From Qipengyuania vesicularis (GTDB lineage: Bacteria > Pseudomonadota > Alphaproteobacteria > Sphingomonadales > Sphingomonadaceae), in the NCBI RefSeq assembly GCF_019711415.1, contig NZ_JAIGNJ010000001.1:427001-491000 (forward strand): a DNA stretch of 64,000 bases, given 5' to 3'. The translations under genes and the position numbers were made by a program. The notes under the pieces are model-generated. The model saw nothing but the letters and a program-made list of their open reading frames with translations, was not told where the DNA came from and ran no database searches. The first letter of the stretch is position 1, and each line of letters begins with the position of its first letter. Positions 1 through 10,499 of this stretch are shown here, in pieces.

Positions 1-449
1 GCGATATCCGCGAAGCCCCTTTCTTCTCCGCACAAATAGGGTGAAGCGGAGAGGCGATCGTCCAAGGCGCACAGATGGACGAGAGCGGCTTGCCGGTGCT
101 CTTCCGGATCAACATCGTTGTAGCGGGTCGAATACTTGTAGCGATCGAGGTGGTGTTTGAACGGGCCGTCATTGGCGGCGAGCAATTCTGGTGCCTCGCG
201 TTCCAGCCAGCCCTCAGGATCGTTCCGCACCAAGGCCCAGCGCATGATGTCGAGGCTCTCTTCGAGCACCCCTTCGTCGGTTACGAGCACGGGGACCGTT
301 CCTTTGGGCGAGACCTTGAGCATCTGTGGTGGCTTGTCGCGCAGCACGACTTCGCGGTGTTCGTGGGCGACCCCGCTCACGTGCAATGCCATCCGGGCGC
401 GCATGGCATAGGGGCAGCGGCGGAAGCTGTAGAGGATCGGTTCAGCCAT
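1..449 (-). CDS. Glutathione S-transferase family protein (3' part missing)
   Basis: Read on the minus strand from an ATG at 449, the frame stays open to the left window edge, giving about 149 residues with no stop. It begins [20 protein letters not shown], a thioredoxin-fold N-terminus with a CPYA motif where GST/glutaredoxin-2-like proteins hold the redox or glutathione-binding cysteine. KGTVPVL follows (the cis-proline glutathione-binding loop), then EESLDIMRW (the E-S pair that contacts the glutathione gamma-glutamyl group). The helical C-terminal domain is cut off. The start lies 8 nt inside the end of trhO, so the two are probably cotranscribed and translationally coupled. A glutathione-dependent transferase or reductase is inferred; the substrate is unknown. 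Confidence 0.85.
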   Translation of the reverse strand, partial: MAEPILYSFRRCPYAMRARMALHVSGVAHEHREVVLRDKPPQMLKVSPKGTVPVLVTDEGVLEESLDIMRWALVRNDPEGWLEREAPELLAANDGPFKHHLDRYKYSTRYNDVDPEEHRQAALVHLCALDDRLSASPYLCGEERGFADI

Positions 450-1383
450 CGGCGTCCTTGCGCCCGATGTGCTCTTCATCGCGCTTGGTTGCGAGTTTGG
501 CCTGGCGGTGCCTTTCACGGTAGCGGGCGCGCTGTTCGTCGGAGCGCTCACCGAAACACTGGTGGCAGGAGATGCCTTCCTCATAGCGTTCGTGGGCGAG
601 ATCACGATCGCTCAAGGGGCGGCGGCAGGCGCGGCACAGGCTGTGCGTGCCGACATCGAGGCCATGCGTGACGCTGACCCGCTCGTCGAAGACGAAACAT
701 TCGCCCTGCCAGCGGCTTTCTTCCGCGGGTACATCCTCCAGGTATTTGAGGATGCCGCCTTTGAGGTGATAGACCTCTTCCAGCCCTTCTGATTTCACGA
801 ATGCGGTCGATTTCTCGCAGCGGATACCGCCAGTGCAGAACATCGCAATCTTCGGCGTCCTGCCTTCCGCTTCGAACTCCGCGCGGCGTGAACGAAACCA
901 TTCGGGAAATTCGCGGAAGCTCCTGGTTCCAGGATCGATCGCGCCCTCGAATGTGCCAATAGCCACTTCATAGTCGTTACGGGTATCGATCAGGATGGTG
1001 TCGGGATCGGAGATCAGCGCGTTCCATTCCTGCGGATCGACATAGATGCCCACACCACCGACCGGATTGAGGTCGGGCTGGCCCATGGTCACGATCTCCT
1101 TCTTGAGGCGGACCTTGGTGCGGTGGAAGGGCATTTCGGCCGCGCGCGATTCCTTCCATTCGAGGTTCGAGCAACCGGGCAGGGCGCGGATGTAGCCGAG
1201 CAGCGCCTCGATGCCCGCGTCGGTCCCCGCAACGGTGCCGTTGATCCCTTCGTTCGCCAGCAGCAATGTCCCGCGAACGCCATGGTCTTCGGCGCAGGCC
1301 AGCAGACCGGGCTTGAGTCCGGCAGGATCGTCGAACCGCGTGAAATGATAGAGGGCGGCAATACGGATAGGCAGGTCTGACAT
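442..1383 (-). CDS. trhO: tRNA uridine(34) hydroxylase TrhO (rhodanese family, YceA-like)
   Basis: A 313-residue protein of the usual family length. An N-terminal ferredoxin-like domain carries NEGINGT (about residues 44-50). A rhodanese domain follows with active-site loop [12 protein letters not shown] (catalytic Cys183). The C-terminal part carries CRAC and CHQC pairs that could bind metal. Known family role: oxygen-dependent 5-hydroxylation of U34 in certain tRNAs, the first step to cmo5U/mcmo5U. The gene overlaps the downstream GST gene by 8 nt. Nothing looks truncated. Confidence 0.93.
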   Translation of the reverse strand: MSDLPIRIAALYHFTRFDDPAGLKPGLLACAEDHGVRGTLLLANEGINGTVAGTDAGIEALLGYIRALPGCSNLEWKESRAAEMPFHRTKVRLKKEIVTMGQPDLNPVGGVGIYVDPQEWNALISDPDTILIDTRNDYEVAIGTFEGAIDPGTRSFREFPEWFRSRRAEFEAEGRTPKIAMFCTGGIRCEKSTAFVKSEGLEEVYHLKGGILKYLEDVPAEESRWQGECFVFDERVSVTHGLDVGTHSLCRACRRPLSDRDLAHERYEEGISCHQCFGERSDEQRARYRERHRQAKLATKRDEEHIGRKDADG

Positions 1384-1418
1384 GTCGGCGGGCCCTTAGC
1401 AGCCCCGCGCCAGCGATG

Positions 1419-1916
1419 CTATTGGCGCGATCGCAGGTTGTCTGCCATCCATTCAGCGGCCTGCCCGACCTTCGCGGGGCCCAGCTGCGCTGCCACGCTG
1501 CGGCTGAGGGTTACCAGATCGACGCGCGCAAGGCTTTCCCGATAGGCCGCCTCCGCCTGCGCAAAGCCGGCAGCAATGTTGCAGGGCAGCTTGCAGTCCT
1601 GGGGCTTGCTGGCGCAGGGCCCGTTCTGGCGGATTTCCGTGCAGCGAAACATGGGTTCCTCGCCATCGACGGCAAGCAGGATGTCGAGAAGCGTGACCTC
1701 CGCCGGTGGTCGCGCCATGCTGTAGAACCCGCTTCGTCCGCGACCGCCATTCACGATACCGGCGCGGGCGAGCGCCTGCATCTGCTTGGCCATGTAGGGT
1801 TCGGGGACGCCGTGGAACTCCGCCAGTGCGGAAAGCGAAAGCCCGCGATCCGGCCACAGGGGAGCCAGCAGCGCGCAGGCATGCGCAGCCCATTCGACAC
1901 CCTTGTTGATCCTCAT
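1419..1916 (-). CDS. Rrf2 family transcriptional regulator with four C-terminal cysteines
   Basis: 165 residues. The N-terminal winged helix (MRINKGVEWAAHAC, then LAEFHGVPEPYMAKQMQAL as helix-turn-helix) is typical of Rrf2. The signalling segment has Cys92, Cys101, Cys108 and Cys112. IscR and NsrR ligate an Fe-S cluster with three cysteines in this region, so a cluster or redox-sensing role is plausible but unproven. The start has a GAAGGA ribosome-binding site 8 nt upstream. The gene is divergent from the DoxX/AhpD-like fusion and only 68 nt from it, with a palindrome between them, so it most likely controls that gene and itself. The signal could be nitric oxide, peroxide or iron status. Confidence 0.88.
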   Translation of the reverse strand: MRINKGVEWAAHACALLAPLWPDRGLSLSALAEFHGVPEPYMAKQMQALARAGIVNGGRGRSGFYSMARPPAEVTLLDILLAVDGEEPMFRCTEIRQNGPCASKPQDCKLPCNIAAGFAQAEAAYRESLARVDLVTLSRSVAAQLGPAKVGQAAEWMADNLRSRQ

Positions 1917-1930
1917 CCGAAATATCCTTC

Positions 1931-1965
1931 TTGCGCGCCCTCTAAAATATGGATATCAAATATCC
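1931..1965 (+). promoter_or_regulatory. Promoter with overlapping palindromic operator, candidate Rrf2 site
   Basis: Seen: TTGCGC at 1931-1936, a 17-nt spacer and TATCAA at 1954-1959, pointing at the fusion gene starting at 1985. A perfect inverted repeat GGATATCAAATATCC (1951-1965) covers the proposed -10 box, and a further AATATCC lies at 1921-1927. A repressor bound here would block the promoter. Assignment to the adjacent Rrf2 protein is inferred from position. Confidence 0.55.
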
Positions 1966-1984
1966 GAATATAAGGAGATGCGCG

Positions 1985-2911
1985 ATGTTGGGCAAACCTG
2001 ATGGCCTCGACCGGTTGATGCAAGTGATGATCGCGCTGGTTGCGCTTTTCGCGATCGCCAACGGGCTCTTCATGCTGACCGACCCGCTGGTCTGGTACGG
2101 CACGCTGGAGACGGTGCAGACCACCGGCCCGGCAAATCGCCATTTCATCGGCGATATCGGGTTGGCCTACATGATCTCGGGCGCGGTGCTGCTCTATGCG
2201 GCAGCCAATCTTGGGCTGCGCTGGGGAGCGGCGCTGATTGGGGTCAGCTGGCTCGCGGCGCATGGCGCGTTCCACGTCTACGAAGTAACCACCGGGATCT
2301 GCAACCCCTCGGTATTCTGGCAGGACGCACCGGGCGTGCTCGGCCCGCCGTTGCTGGTACTGCTGGCGGTGGGCATCCAGTTCGCACGTCGACGCGTCTC
2401 GCCGGTTCCTCTTCCAAAGCACGTCTTTCTTGCTGCCATGCGCAAGGTAGCGGGCGAGGCCGAACCTTACATGGATGACCTCGACCGGGCAGGGGGATTT
2501 GCAACTGAAAAGTTCCAGCATGCGATGCTGCTTTCCGGCCACCGGCATCATGCTCCCTCTGCCCTTTTGCATATGGCGCGGCTGGGCTCGACCCGCGCCG
2601 AGGACTGCGGCCCCTGCGTGGAGATCGTCCGCCAATTCGCACTGGCCGATGGCCTCGATCCTGCGCGCATCCAGAATGCGTTGATGGGCAGGCCCGAAAG
2701 CGAAGAGGACAAGCTTGCCTATGATTTCGGCGCGGCAGTCTCCTCGGGCGATGTTGCCACGGCCGCCGAGCTGGGCGAGCGACTCGAGGCGCTATTCGGG
2801 CGCAAGGTTCGCACCGAACTGGCGCTCGGCGCGGCGAGTGGAAGGCTGTTCCCGGCAATCAAGCGCGGGCTTGGCTTTGCTTCGGCCTGCACCATCCCTC
2901 AGGCCGCCTGA
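1985..2911 (+). CDS. DoxX-like membrane domain fused to AhpD-like (CxxC) domain
   Basis: 308 residues from the ATG at 1985, chosen because AAGGAG (1972-1977) sits 7 nt before it; an in-frame ATG at 1949 lies inside the operator and has no ribosome-binding site. Residues 10-135 hold four hydrophobic segments (about 12-32, 55-75, 80-98, 118-135) resembling small DoxX-like membrane proteins. Residues 145-300 resemble an AhpD/carboxymuconolactone-decarboxylase-like domain with E206 and the pair C208-G-P-C211. AhpD has a histidine four residues after the second cysteine; here that position is valine, so the chemistry may differ. The divergent Rrf2 gene suggests an inducible redox or nitrosative defence role. 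No characterised homologue is recognised. Confidence 0.75.
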   Translation: MLGKPDGLDRLMQVMIALVALFAIANGLFMLTDPLVWYGTLETVQTTGPANRHFIGDIGLAYMISGAVLLYAAANLGLRWGAALIGVSWLAAHGAFHVYEVTTGICNPSVFWQDAPGVLGPPLLVLLAVGIQFARRRVSPVPLPKHVFLAAMRKVAGEAEPYMDDLDRAGGFATEKFQHAMLLSGHRHHAPSALLHMARLGSTRAEDCGPCVEIVRQFALADGLDPARIQNALMGRPESEEDKLAYDFGAAVSSGDVATAAELGERLEALFGRKVRTELALGAASGRLFPAIKRGLGFASACTIPQAA

Positions 2912-2950
2912 CAGCGCGCCGCCAGCCGGGCGAATGCGTATGCCTGCGGC

Positions 2951-2979
2951 TTGACGGGACACCTCCGGCCCCCTAACCC
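2951..2979 (+). promoter_or_regulatory. Predicted purA promoter
   Basis: TTGACG (2951-2956), 17-nt spacer, TAACCC (2974-2979), giving a leader of about 95 nt before purA. The leader has a short dyad around 3029-3048 (GGTC...GACC) and CCCCTGGCAGGGG near the start codon, which could fold. The -35 is strong, the -10 poor but similar to other proposed promoters in this window. Confidence 0.5.
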
Positions 2980-2994
2980 GCGCACCGCATTTGA

Positions 2995-4371
<1,377 letters not shown>

Positions 4372-4420
4372 TGCGCCGGCCCGTCTTGCGGGCTCTCGCG
4401 CACGAGACTAGGCACGCCGC

Positions 4421-5563
4421 ATGACTGACCATGCCAAGCTGACCGGCCGTCCGGTAATTTCGTCGACCGGCCTTTTCACGCCTTCCGAAAGCATCACCAA
4501 CGAAGAGCTGGTTGCCAGCTTCAACGAGTTTGTGAAGCGTCACAACGAGCGGAACGCCGCCTTGATCGAAGTAGGCGACATGGAGCCGCTAGCGCCGAGC
4601 TCGGTCGAATTCATCGAAAAGGCGAGCGGGATCAAGGCGCGCCATGTAATGGCAAAAAAGCCGGTCCTCGATCCGGAGATCATGGCGCCGCGCTGGCCGC
4701 AGCGGTCGAATGACGAGCTGTCGATCCTTGCCGAGATTGGCGTGAAGGCTGCCCGGGATGCGCTCGATCGTGCCGGACGCAGGCCGGAAGACGTCGACGC
4801 CGTGCTCTGCGCCGCTTCGAACATGGAGCGCCCCTATCCGGCTATGGCGATCGAGATCCAGCAGGCGCTGGGAATCGAGGGATTCGGATTCGATATGAAT
4901 GTCGCCTGCTCCTCCGCCACTTTCGGCATCCAGACCGCAGCCGACTATATACGCGCTGGTAATGCGAAGAGCGTGCTGGTCGTCAGCCCGGAGATCACAA
5001 GCGGGCACCTGAACTGGCGTGACCGGGACAGCCATTTCATTTTCGGCGATGTCGCAACAGCCGTGCTGGTCGAGGATGCGGGTGTGGCACCTGCCGCGCA
5101 TTGGGACATCATCGGCACCAAGCTGAAGACAGTTTTTTCGAACAATATCCGCAACAACTTTGGCTTCCTCAATCGCGCCTATCCGGAGGAAGCGGGCGGA
5201 GCAGACAAGCTGTTCGTCCAGGAAGGACGCAAGGTGTTCAAGGAAGTCGTGCCGATGGTCGCGCAGATGATCATCGACGAAGCACAGCGGCTCGACCTTG
5301 ATCCGCAGGGCTTGCGGCGCCTGTGGCTCCACCAGGCGAATACGGGCATGAACCGGCTAATTGCGCACCGTGTGCTGGGGCATGAGGCGAATGAAGACGA
5401 AAGCCCGACAGTGCTCGACACCTATGGGAACACCTCCAGCGCCGGGTCGATCATTGCCTTTCACCTTCACAGCGATGACCTCCAGAACGGGGACACGGGG
5501 CTGATTTGCAGCTTTGGCGCAGGTTATTCGGCGGGCACTGTTTTCGTGCGCAAGGCTGCCTGA
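4421..5563 (+). CDS. Beta-ketoacyl-ACP synthase III-like protein (PA3286-type FabH)
   Basis: 380 residues with the KAS III catalytic triad: Cys163 (NVACSSATFG), His304 (LWLHQANTGMN) and Asn337 (YGNTSSAGS). It is longer than housekeeping FabH (about 320) and has an extended N-terminus (ITNEELVASFNEFVKRHNERN). From memory it closely resembles Pseudomonas aeruginosa PA3286, which condenses medium-chain acyl-CoA from beta-oxidation with malonyl-ACP, shunting it into fatty acid synthesis. That function is inferred here. It precedes psd-pssA by only 41 nt, so it may be linked to membrane lipid supply. Confidence 0.88.
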   Translation: MTDHAKLTGRPVISSTGLFTPSESITNEELVASFNEFVKRHNERNAALIEVGDMEPLAPSSVEFIEKASGIKARHVMAKKPVLDPEIMAPRWPQRSNDELSILAEIGVKAARDALDRAGRRPEDVDAVLCAASNMERPYPAMAIEIQQALGIEGFGFDMNVACSSATFGIQTAADYIRAGNAKSVLVVSPEITSGHLNWRDRDSHFIFGDVATAVLVEDAGVAPAAHWDIIGTKLKTVFSNNIRNNFGFLNRAYPEEAGGADKLFVQEGRKVFKEVVPMVAQMIIDEAQRLDLDPQGLRRLWLHQANTGMNRLIAHRVLGHEANEDESPTVLDTYGNTSSAGSIIAFHLHSDDLQNGDTGLICSFGAGYSAGTVFVRKAA

Positions 5564-5604
5564 CCGGCTTGTGAGCAAAGGTTCGAGCGCCTAAGCCCGC
5601 TCCC

Positions 5605-6354
5605 ATGGCAGGAGACCTCCAAGACAATCGCGGCCGCGGCGACATCCCCTCGAGCATTCCGCGCATTCATCCCGAAGGGCGCAAATTCGGTCTTGCCGCC
5701 CTCGGCCTCTCGCTGGTTTTCGCCTGGTTCGCGTGGGAAACGCTGGCTTGGCCGTTGGCTTTCCTGTCACTGCTGATCTTCGCCTTCTTTCGCGATCCGG
5801 AGCGTGTGGTTCCACAGGACGACCGGTTCATCGTCGCGCCAGCTGATGGCAAGGTCATTCAGATCGTCGAAGTCGAGCCTCCACACGAGATGGTGATCCC
5901 CGACGGCAGCGGAACCGAAGGCCTCACGGCCACACCGGTGACGCGCATATCGATCTACCTGTCGCTGTTCGACGTCCATATCAATCGCACGCCCATCGGT
6001 GGCGTGGTGCGGCGGCTCGTCTATATTCCCGGCAAGTTTCTCAATGCAGAGCTCGACAAGGCGAGCGATGACAACGAGCGCCAGCATATCGTCATCGAGC
6101 GGTCCGACGGGGTGAAGGTCGGAATTACGCAGATTGCGGGAATAATCTCGCGGCGCATCATCGCCTTCGTGAAACCGGGCGATACGCTCGGCGTTGGCCA
6201 AAGAGTGGGAATGATCCGCTTCGGTAGCCGGGTCGATGTCTACCTGCCCGCAGGTACGGGTGCCTATGTCATGGTCGGCCAGAAGGTCGTGGCGGGCGAA
6301 ACCGTGCTTGCAGCGGTCGGTAGCCAGCCGCTGCTTGAAGGAGTGTCGCAATGA
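5605..6354 (+). CDS. psd: Phosphatidylserine decarboxylase proenzyme
   Basis: 249 residues, the short alphaproteobacterial form. Hydrophobic segments at about 28-62 anchor it in the inner membrane. Conserved PADGKV, SLFDVHINRTP and the self-cleavage site RFGSR (Gly207-Ser208) are visible; Ser208 should become the pyruvoyl group. It converts phosphatidylserine to phosphatidylethanolamine. Its stop overlaps the pssA start by 4 nt (ATGA), so both enzymes of this branch are translationally coupled. Confidence 0.96.
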   Translation: MAGDLQDNRGRGDIPSSIPRIHPEGRKFGLAALGLSLVFAWFAWETLAWPLAFLSLLIFAFFRDPERVVPQDDRFIVAPADGKVIQIVEVEPPHEMVIPDGSGTEGLTATPVTRISIYLSLFDVHINRTPIGGVVRRLVYIPGKFLNAELDKASDDNERQHIVIERSDGVKVGITQIAGIISRRIIAFVKPGDTLGVGQRVGMIRFGSRVDVYLPAGTGAYVMVGQKVVAGETVLAAVGSQPLLEGVSQ

Positions 6355-7193
6355 ACCAGCCGCCCGAACACCGACCGGTCACCGAGCTTGAAGAACGAGC
6401 ACGGCTCGGACCGAAGGCGGCCGAGGACGAGAAGCCGGTCATGGGCCGGTCGCGCGGGCTTTCACTTCGCGCAATGGCACCGAACGCAATTACTGCTGCC
6501 GCGCTTTGTTCAGGGCTGACGGGCATCCGCTTCGCAATCTCGGAACAGTGGTCGGCCGCAGCCGTGGCGATTATCGTCGCGGGACTTCTCGACGGCATGG
6601 ACGGGCGCATCGCGCGTCTGCTCAAGGCGCAGTCTCGTTTCGGGGCCGAGCTCGACAGTCTCGCCGATTCCCTGAGCTTCGGTACCGCACCCGCCATCAT
6701 TATCTACCTGTGGTCGCTTTCGACCGAGCCGCGCTGGGGCTGGCTTGCCGCACTGGCGCTGGCCATCTGCTGTGCATTGCGGCTGGCGCGGTTCAATGCG
6801 CAGATCGACGTCGAGGACCAGCCGCACAAGTCGCTGGGTTTCCTCACCGGCGTACCTGCACCCATGGGGGCTGGGCTGGCCTTTATGCCGTTCTATCTAT
6901 GGATGGCGACCGGACAGGAGATATTCCGCGAGCCGATCTTTGTGGCCCCGTGGATCCTTGCCACCGCACTCTTGATGATTTCCAGCATGGCTACGCCCAG
7001 CTGGGCCTCGTTGCGCCCGCGTCGCGGGATTCGCCTGTGGGTGCTGGTGTTCGTGGGGCTGCTGTTCGGTGCCCTGATGTTGGAACCCTGGTGGACCCTC
7101 AGCGTGATCGGGATAGGCTACTTGGCGCTTCTTCCGTTTACGCTCATGCGTTACGCAAGGCTCAAGCGGCGCGCTGCATCGCCTGCCGAATGA
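6351..7193 (+). CDS. pssA: CDP-diacylglycerol--serine O-phosphatidyltransferase
   Basis: 280 residues. The CDP-alcohol phosphotransferase signature runs from Asp81 to Asp106: LLDGMDGRIARLL, then Gly, then LDSLADS. Six or more hydrophobic segments fill residues 45-270. It makes phosphatidylserine from CDP-diacylglycerol and serine at the inner membrane and feeds psd directly upstream. The N-terminal 40 residues are charged and poorly conserved. Its 3' end overlaps the convergent small gene at 7162-7404 by 32 nt. Confidence 0.95.
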   Translation: MNQPPEHRPVTELEERARLGPKAAEDEKPVMGRSRGLSLRAMAPNAITAAALCSGLTGIRFAISEQWSAAAVAIIVAGLLDGMDGRIARLLKAQSRFGAELDSLADSLSFGTAPAIIIYLWSLSTEPRWGWLAALALAICCALRLARFNAQIDVEDQPHKSLGFLTGVPAPMGAGLAFMPFYLWMATGQEIFREPIFVAPWILATALLMISSMATPSWASLRPRRGIRLWVLVFVGLLFGALMLEPWWTLSVIGIGYLALLPFTLMRYARLKRRAASPAE

Positions 7194-7404
7194 CCGGATA
7201 GGCGCGGGCCTGGCGCCCGAAGCCATTGGCGCTGCCGGTAACGACTGCGGGCCGCGGGCCAACGCCGGCCGTCGAATAGCCTTGCTTCATACGCTGCCGC
7301 AGCATGCCGAAGGCGGACCACCAACGCAGCCCGCTGTCGGCAAGCACGAGCACCGTCGCCAGTCCGGCGAGGGCGAATGCGGCAATGAGAACAAATGCGA
7401 ACAT
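7162..7404 (-). CDS. Small single-span membrane protein under predicted SOS control
   Basis: 80 residues from the ATG at 7404, chosen because AGGAG lies 9 nt upstream; the frame could also start at GTG 7437. MFAFVLIAAFALAGLATVLV is one strong transmembrane helix, followed by a basic tail rich in Arg, Gly and Ala with GFGRQARAYPVIRQAMQ. I do not recognise the family. A consensus -35, a LexA box and a -10 lie upstream on this strand (7509-7537), so the gene is probably DNA-damage inducible. Small LexA-controlled membrane proteins such as Caulobacter SidA block cell division; that role here is inference only. Its 3' end overlaps pssA. Confidence 0.62.
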   Translation of the reverse strand: MFAFVLIAAFALAGLATVLVLADSGLRWWSAFGMLRQRMKQGYSTAGVGPRPAVVTGSANGFGRQARAYPVIRQAMQRAA

Positions 7405-7508
7405 CTCGATCATCTCCTGCCCCGTCTGCCTGTGCACAAGGCTGTTGACAGCCGGGGTAAATCTACGGGAGAACCCCTATTGACCGCCGCAGTTCCGGCG
7501 ATGAGAAC

Positions 7509-7537
7509 AATGTTCTCGTTCTGTTCCGTCCTGTCAA
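7509..7537 (-). promoter_or_regulatory. LexA box within a minus-strand promoter
   Basis: On the minus strand: TTGACA (7537-7532), 17-nt spacer, AACATT (7514-7509). Between them the plus strand reads GTTCTCGTTCTGTTC (7512-7526), a perfect alphaproteobacterial LexA site of the form GTTC-N7-GTTC. The box fills the spacer and touches the -10, the classic position for LexA repression. The nearest minus-strand gene starts at 7404. Confidence 0.72.
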
Positions 7538-7760
7538 GCGCTTTTTGCGTTCGGATTCCCTTTTTCGTCGGTGAATTGAGGCTGGATTTATCCGGGAAAG
7601 GCCACTATGTGCGCGCCGTTCGCCACAGAATCGGCCAATCCGGGCCAATTCGAACGGCGGGCAAATCCACATGGAAGGCGCTCATACCGGTGCCCGATCG
7701 CGGGAAGCTCCGCATCACGGGTTCCAGCCTTCCAGAGGTACAACCGGAAAGGAAATGACC
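7538..7760 (+). other. Non-coding leader and promoter region of rpsB
   Basis: The gap between the small gene (7404) and rpsB (7761) is 356 nt. After the SOS promoter the remainder carries no credible ORF. TATGTG at 7606-7611 followed by GCGCGCC resembles the -10 of the rpmE promoter in this window, but a good -35 is not evident. The roughly 150-nt rpsB leader may host autoregulation by S2; no specific fold could be assigned by eye. Confidence 0.4.
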
Positions 7761-8510
<750 letters not shown>

Positions 8511-8631
8511 GGCCCATTCCCGTGAGGCGAGGGCGCCATGCTCTCGTCACACAAGCGAACTATGCGCCGGGCCGCTGCTCACAGCAGGTCCGGTGCCTAC
8601 GCATTCAAGACGACCCAAGAAGGAAAATACC

Positions 8632-9558
8632 ATGGCTGCATTCACTGCCGCTGACGTAAAGGCCCTGCGCGAGAAGACCGGCGCGGGCATGATGGACGCC
8701 AAGAAGGCGCTCGAAGCCGCTAACGGCGATATCGAAGCCGCTGTCGACGCACTGCGCGCAAAGGGCCTCGCCACCGCCCAGAAGAAGTCGAGCCGTACCG
8801 CGGCCGAAGGCCTCGTCGGCATCGCCGTCGAAGGCACGAAGGGCGTTGCCGTCGAAGTGAACTCGGAAACCGACTTCGTTGCGAAGAACGACCAGTTCCA
8901 GGACTTCGTCCGCAAGACCACCGAAGTTGCCCTTGGCACCGACGGTGACGACATCGAAGCGCTCAAGAACGCTGCCTACCCGACCGGCGGTACGGTTGCC
9001 GAGAAGCTGACCAACAACGTCGCCACGATCGGTGAGAACCAGCAGATCCGCCGCATGAAGACTGTTTCGGTCAGCAATGGCGTGATCGTGCCCTACATGC
9101 ACAATGCTGTCGCTCCCGACCTCGGCAAGATCGGCGTTCTCGTTGCGCTCGAGTCGGAAGGTGACAAGGCGAAGCTGGAAGAACTCGGCAAGAAGCTGGG
9201 CATGCACATTGCTGCTGCATTCCCGCAGGCGCTGACCGCTGAAGGCCTCGACGCCGACGTGATCGCGCGCGAGCGCGCAATCGCCCAGGAAAAGGCTGCC
9301 GAGAGCGGCAAGCCCGAAAACGTCCAGGAAAAGATGGTCGAAGGCGCGGTCAACAAGTACGCCAAGGAAAACGCGCTGCTCAGCCAGATCTACGTGATCG
9401 ACAACAAGACCCCGATCTCGCAGGTCGTCGAGCAGGCTGGCAAGGATGTCGGCGCCAAGGTCGAACTGGTGGACTACGTCCGCTTCCAGCTCGGCGAAGG
9501 CATCGAGAAGGAAGAAACCGACTTCGCTGCCGAAGTGGCTGCTGCCGTAGCCGGCTAA
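8632..9558 (+). CDS. tsf: Translation elongation factor Ts
   Basis: 308 residues from the ATG at 8632, preceded by [24 protein letters not shown] is the conserved N-terminal UBA module, and SETDFVAKN is the nucleotide-exchange signature that disrupts the EF-Tu magnesium site (residues about 79-87). It recycles EF-Tu-GDP. Cotranscribed with rpsB (121-nt gap) and ended by a strong terminator. Confidence 0.98.
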   Translation: MAAFTAADVKALREKTGAGMMDAKKALEAANGDIEAAVDALRAKGLATAQKKSSRTAAEGLVGIAVEGTKGVAVEVNSETDFVAKNDQFQDFVRKTTEVALGTDGDDIEALKNAAYPTGGTVAEKLTNNVATIGENQQIRRMKTVSVSNGVIVPYMHNAVAPDLGKIGVLVALESEGDKAKLEELGKKLGMHIAAAFPQALTAEGLDADVIARERAIAQEKAAESGKPENVQEKMVEGAVNKYAKENALLSQIYVIDNKTPISQVVEQAGKDVGAKVELVDYVRFQLGEGIEKEETDFAAEVAAAVAG

Positions 9559-9581
9559 GCGAATTTCGCTTCCCATCGAAT

Positions 9582-9616
9582 TGGGCCGCCGGACCTCAGG
9601 GTTCGGCGGCCTTTTT
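9582..9616 (+). terminator. Rho-independent terminator of rpsB-tsf
   Basis: Ten-base-pair GC stem (GCCGCCGGAC pairing with GTTCGGCGGC, one G-T) followed by TTTTT at 9612-9616. It lies partly inside the 3' end of the convergent phosphoesterase gene, whose stop is at 9596. No T-run exists on the opposite side, so it acts only rightward. Confidence 0.88.
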
Positions 9617-10450
9617 CGTAGGTGGCACGAGGTCGATCACCCAGATTTCCGGCTGGGTGAACAGGCGAAAGGGCAACACGCTGGTCCCCAGGCCTGCGCT
9701 GGTGACAAGGACGTTCCCCTGCTCCTCTACGACCCCGCAGGAATAGCGTTGACCGTATCTCGACATTGTCGCTGGAGACCCGCCCCAGGGCCAGCCGATC
9801 TGGCCGCAATGCGTATGACCCGCGAGCATGATCCCAGTCTTCGGCGGAACCGCAGCGAAGGGATCAGGGCTATGGCTGAGGAGTATCGCAGGCCTGTCTG
9901 GTAGTTCGAGCCCGGCCAGCACAGCGGGCAGGTCGGCCTGTCCGGTGAAGTCGTCGTCCAGCCCACCCACGGTGATACCCGCGAACTCAGCCACCTCGTT
10001 TCGCAGGACCGTGATGCCGTGGCCGACAAGCTCGGCTTCGATCGCGTCGATATCGCGCCAGTGATCGTGATTTCCCGGGACCGCGACCTTTACGGCAGCA
10101 GGATAGAGATGGGCTAGCGGGGCGAGGGCCTCCTCAACCGAATAGTGGCGGGTAGCAGTCCGCTTGTCGCTAACGAGATCGCCCGCGATCATGATGATCG
10201 TCGGACGGATGGCGTTGACCTGTTCGACTATTGCAGCAAGCCGATCCGGCGGCATGTCGGGCCCAGAGACGTGGAGATCGGCCAGGAGGACAATCCGGTG
10301 CGTCTGGCTGGTCTCAAGCGCATCCCATTCTAGCTCGACCCTCTGCACGACGGGGTCGCGCATAGTGTCGTGCCATGCCTTGGCCGCGACGCTTCCCAGC
10401 AGAACGACAAGGACAAGCACGGCGATCCGCACATGTTTCGAGATTCTCAT
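9596..10450 (-). CDS. Metallophosphoesterase (YaeI-like, membrane-anchored)
   Basis: 284 residues. An N-terminal hydrophobic helix (about 8-26) is a signal anchor. The calcineurin-like metal-binding motifs follow in order: LLADLHVSGPD (D-x-H), AGDLVSD (GD), GNHDHW (GNHD), and AGHTHCGQ (GHxH). The family includes YaeI/YkuE-type enzymes that hydrolyse phosphodiesters, possibly in lipids or cell wall, at the outer face of the inner membrane; the substrate here is not known. Its last codons overlap the tsf terminator. Confidence 0.88.
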   Translation of the reverse strand: MRISKHVRIAVLVLVVLLGSVAAKAWHDTMRDPVVQRVELEWDALETSQTHRIVLLADLHVSGPDMPPDRLAAIVEQVNAIRPTIIMIAGDLVSDKRTATRHYSVEEALAPLAHLYPAAVKVAVPGNHDHWRDIDAIEAELVGHGITVLRNEVAEFAGITVGGLDDDFTGQADLPAVLAGLELPDRPAILLSHSPDPFAAVPPKTGIMLAGHTHCGQIGWPWGGSPATMSRYGQRYSCGVVEEQGNVLVTSAGLGTSVLPFRLFTQPEIWVIDLVPPTKKAAEP

Positions 10451-10499
10451 GATAGCAGGCTTACCGGCCTGGCAGCGCTTGCCAATGCCCTGTGCCGGT

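Noticed and set aside
1949-1984. Earlier ATG for the DoxX/AhpD-like fusion
   Set aside because: It lies in the operator and upstream of the ribosome-binding site.
7582-7611. CTGGAT/TGGATT plus TATGTG as a firm rpsB promoter
   Set aside because: The -35 is too weak to claim; listed only as leader region.
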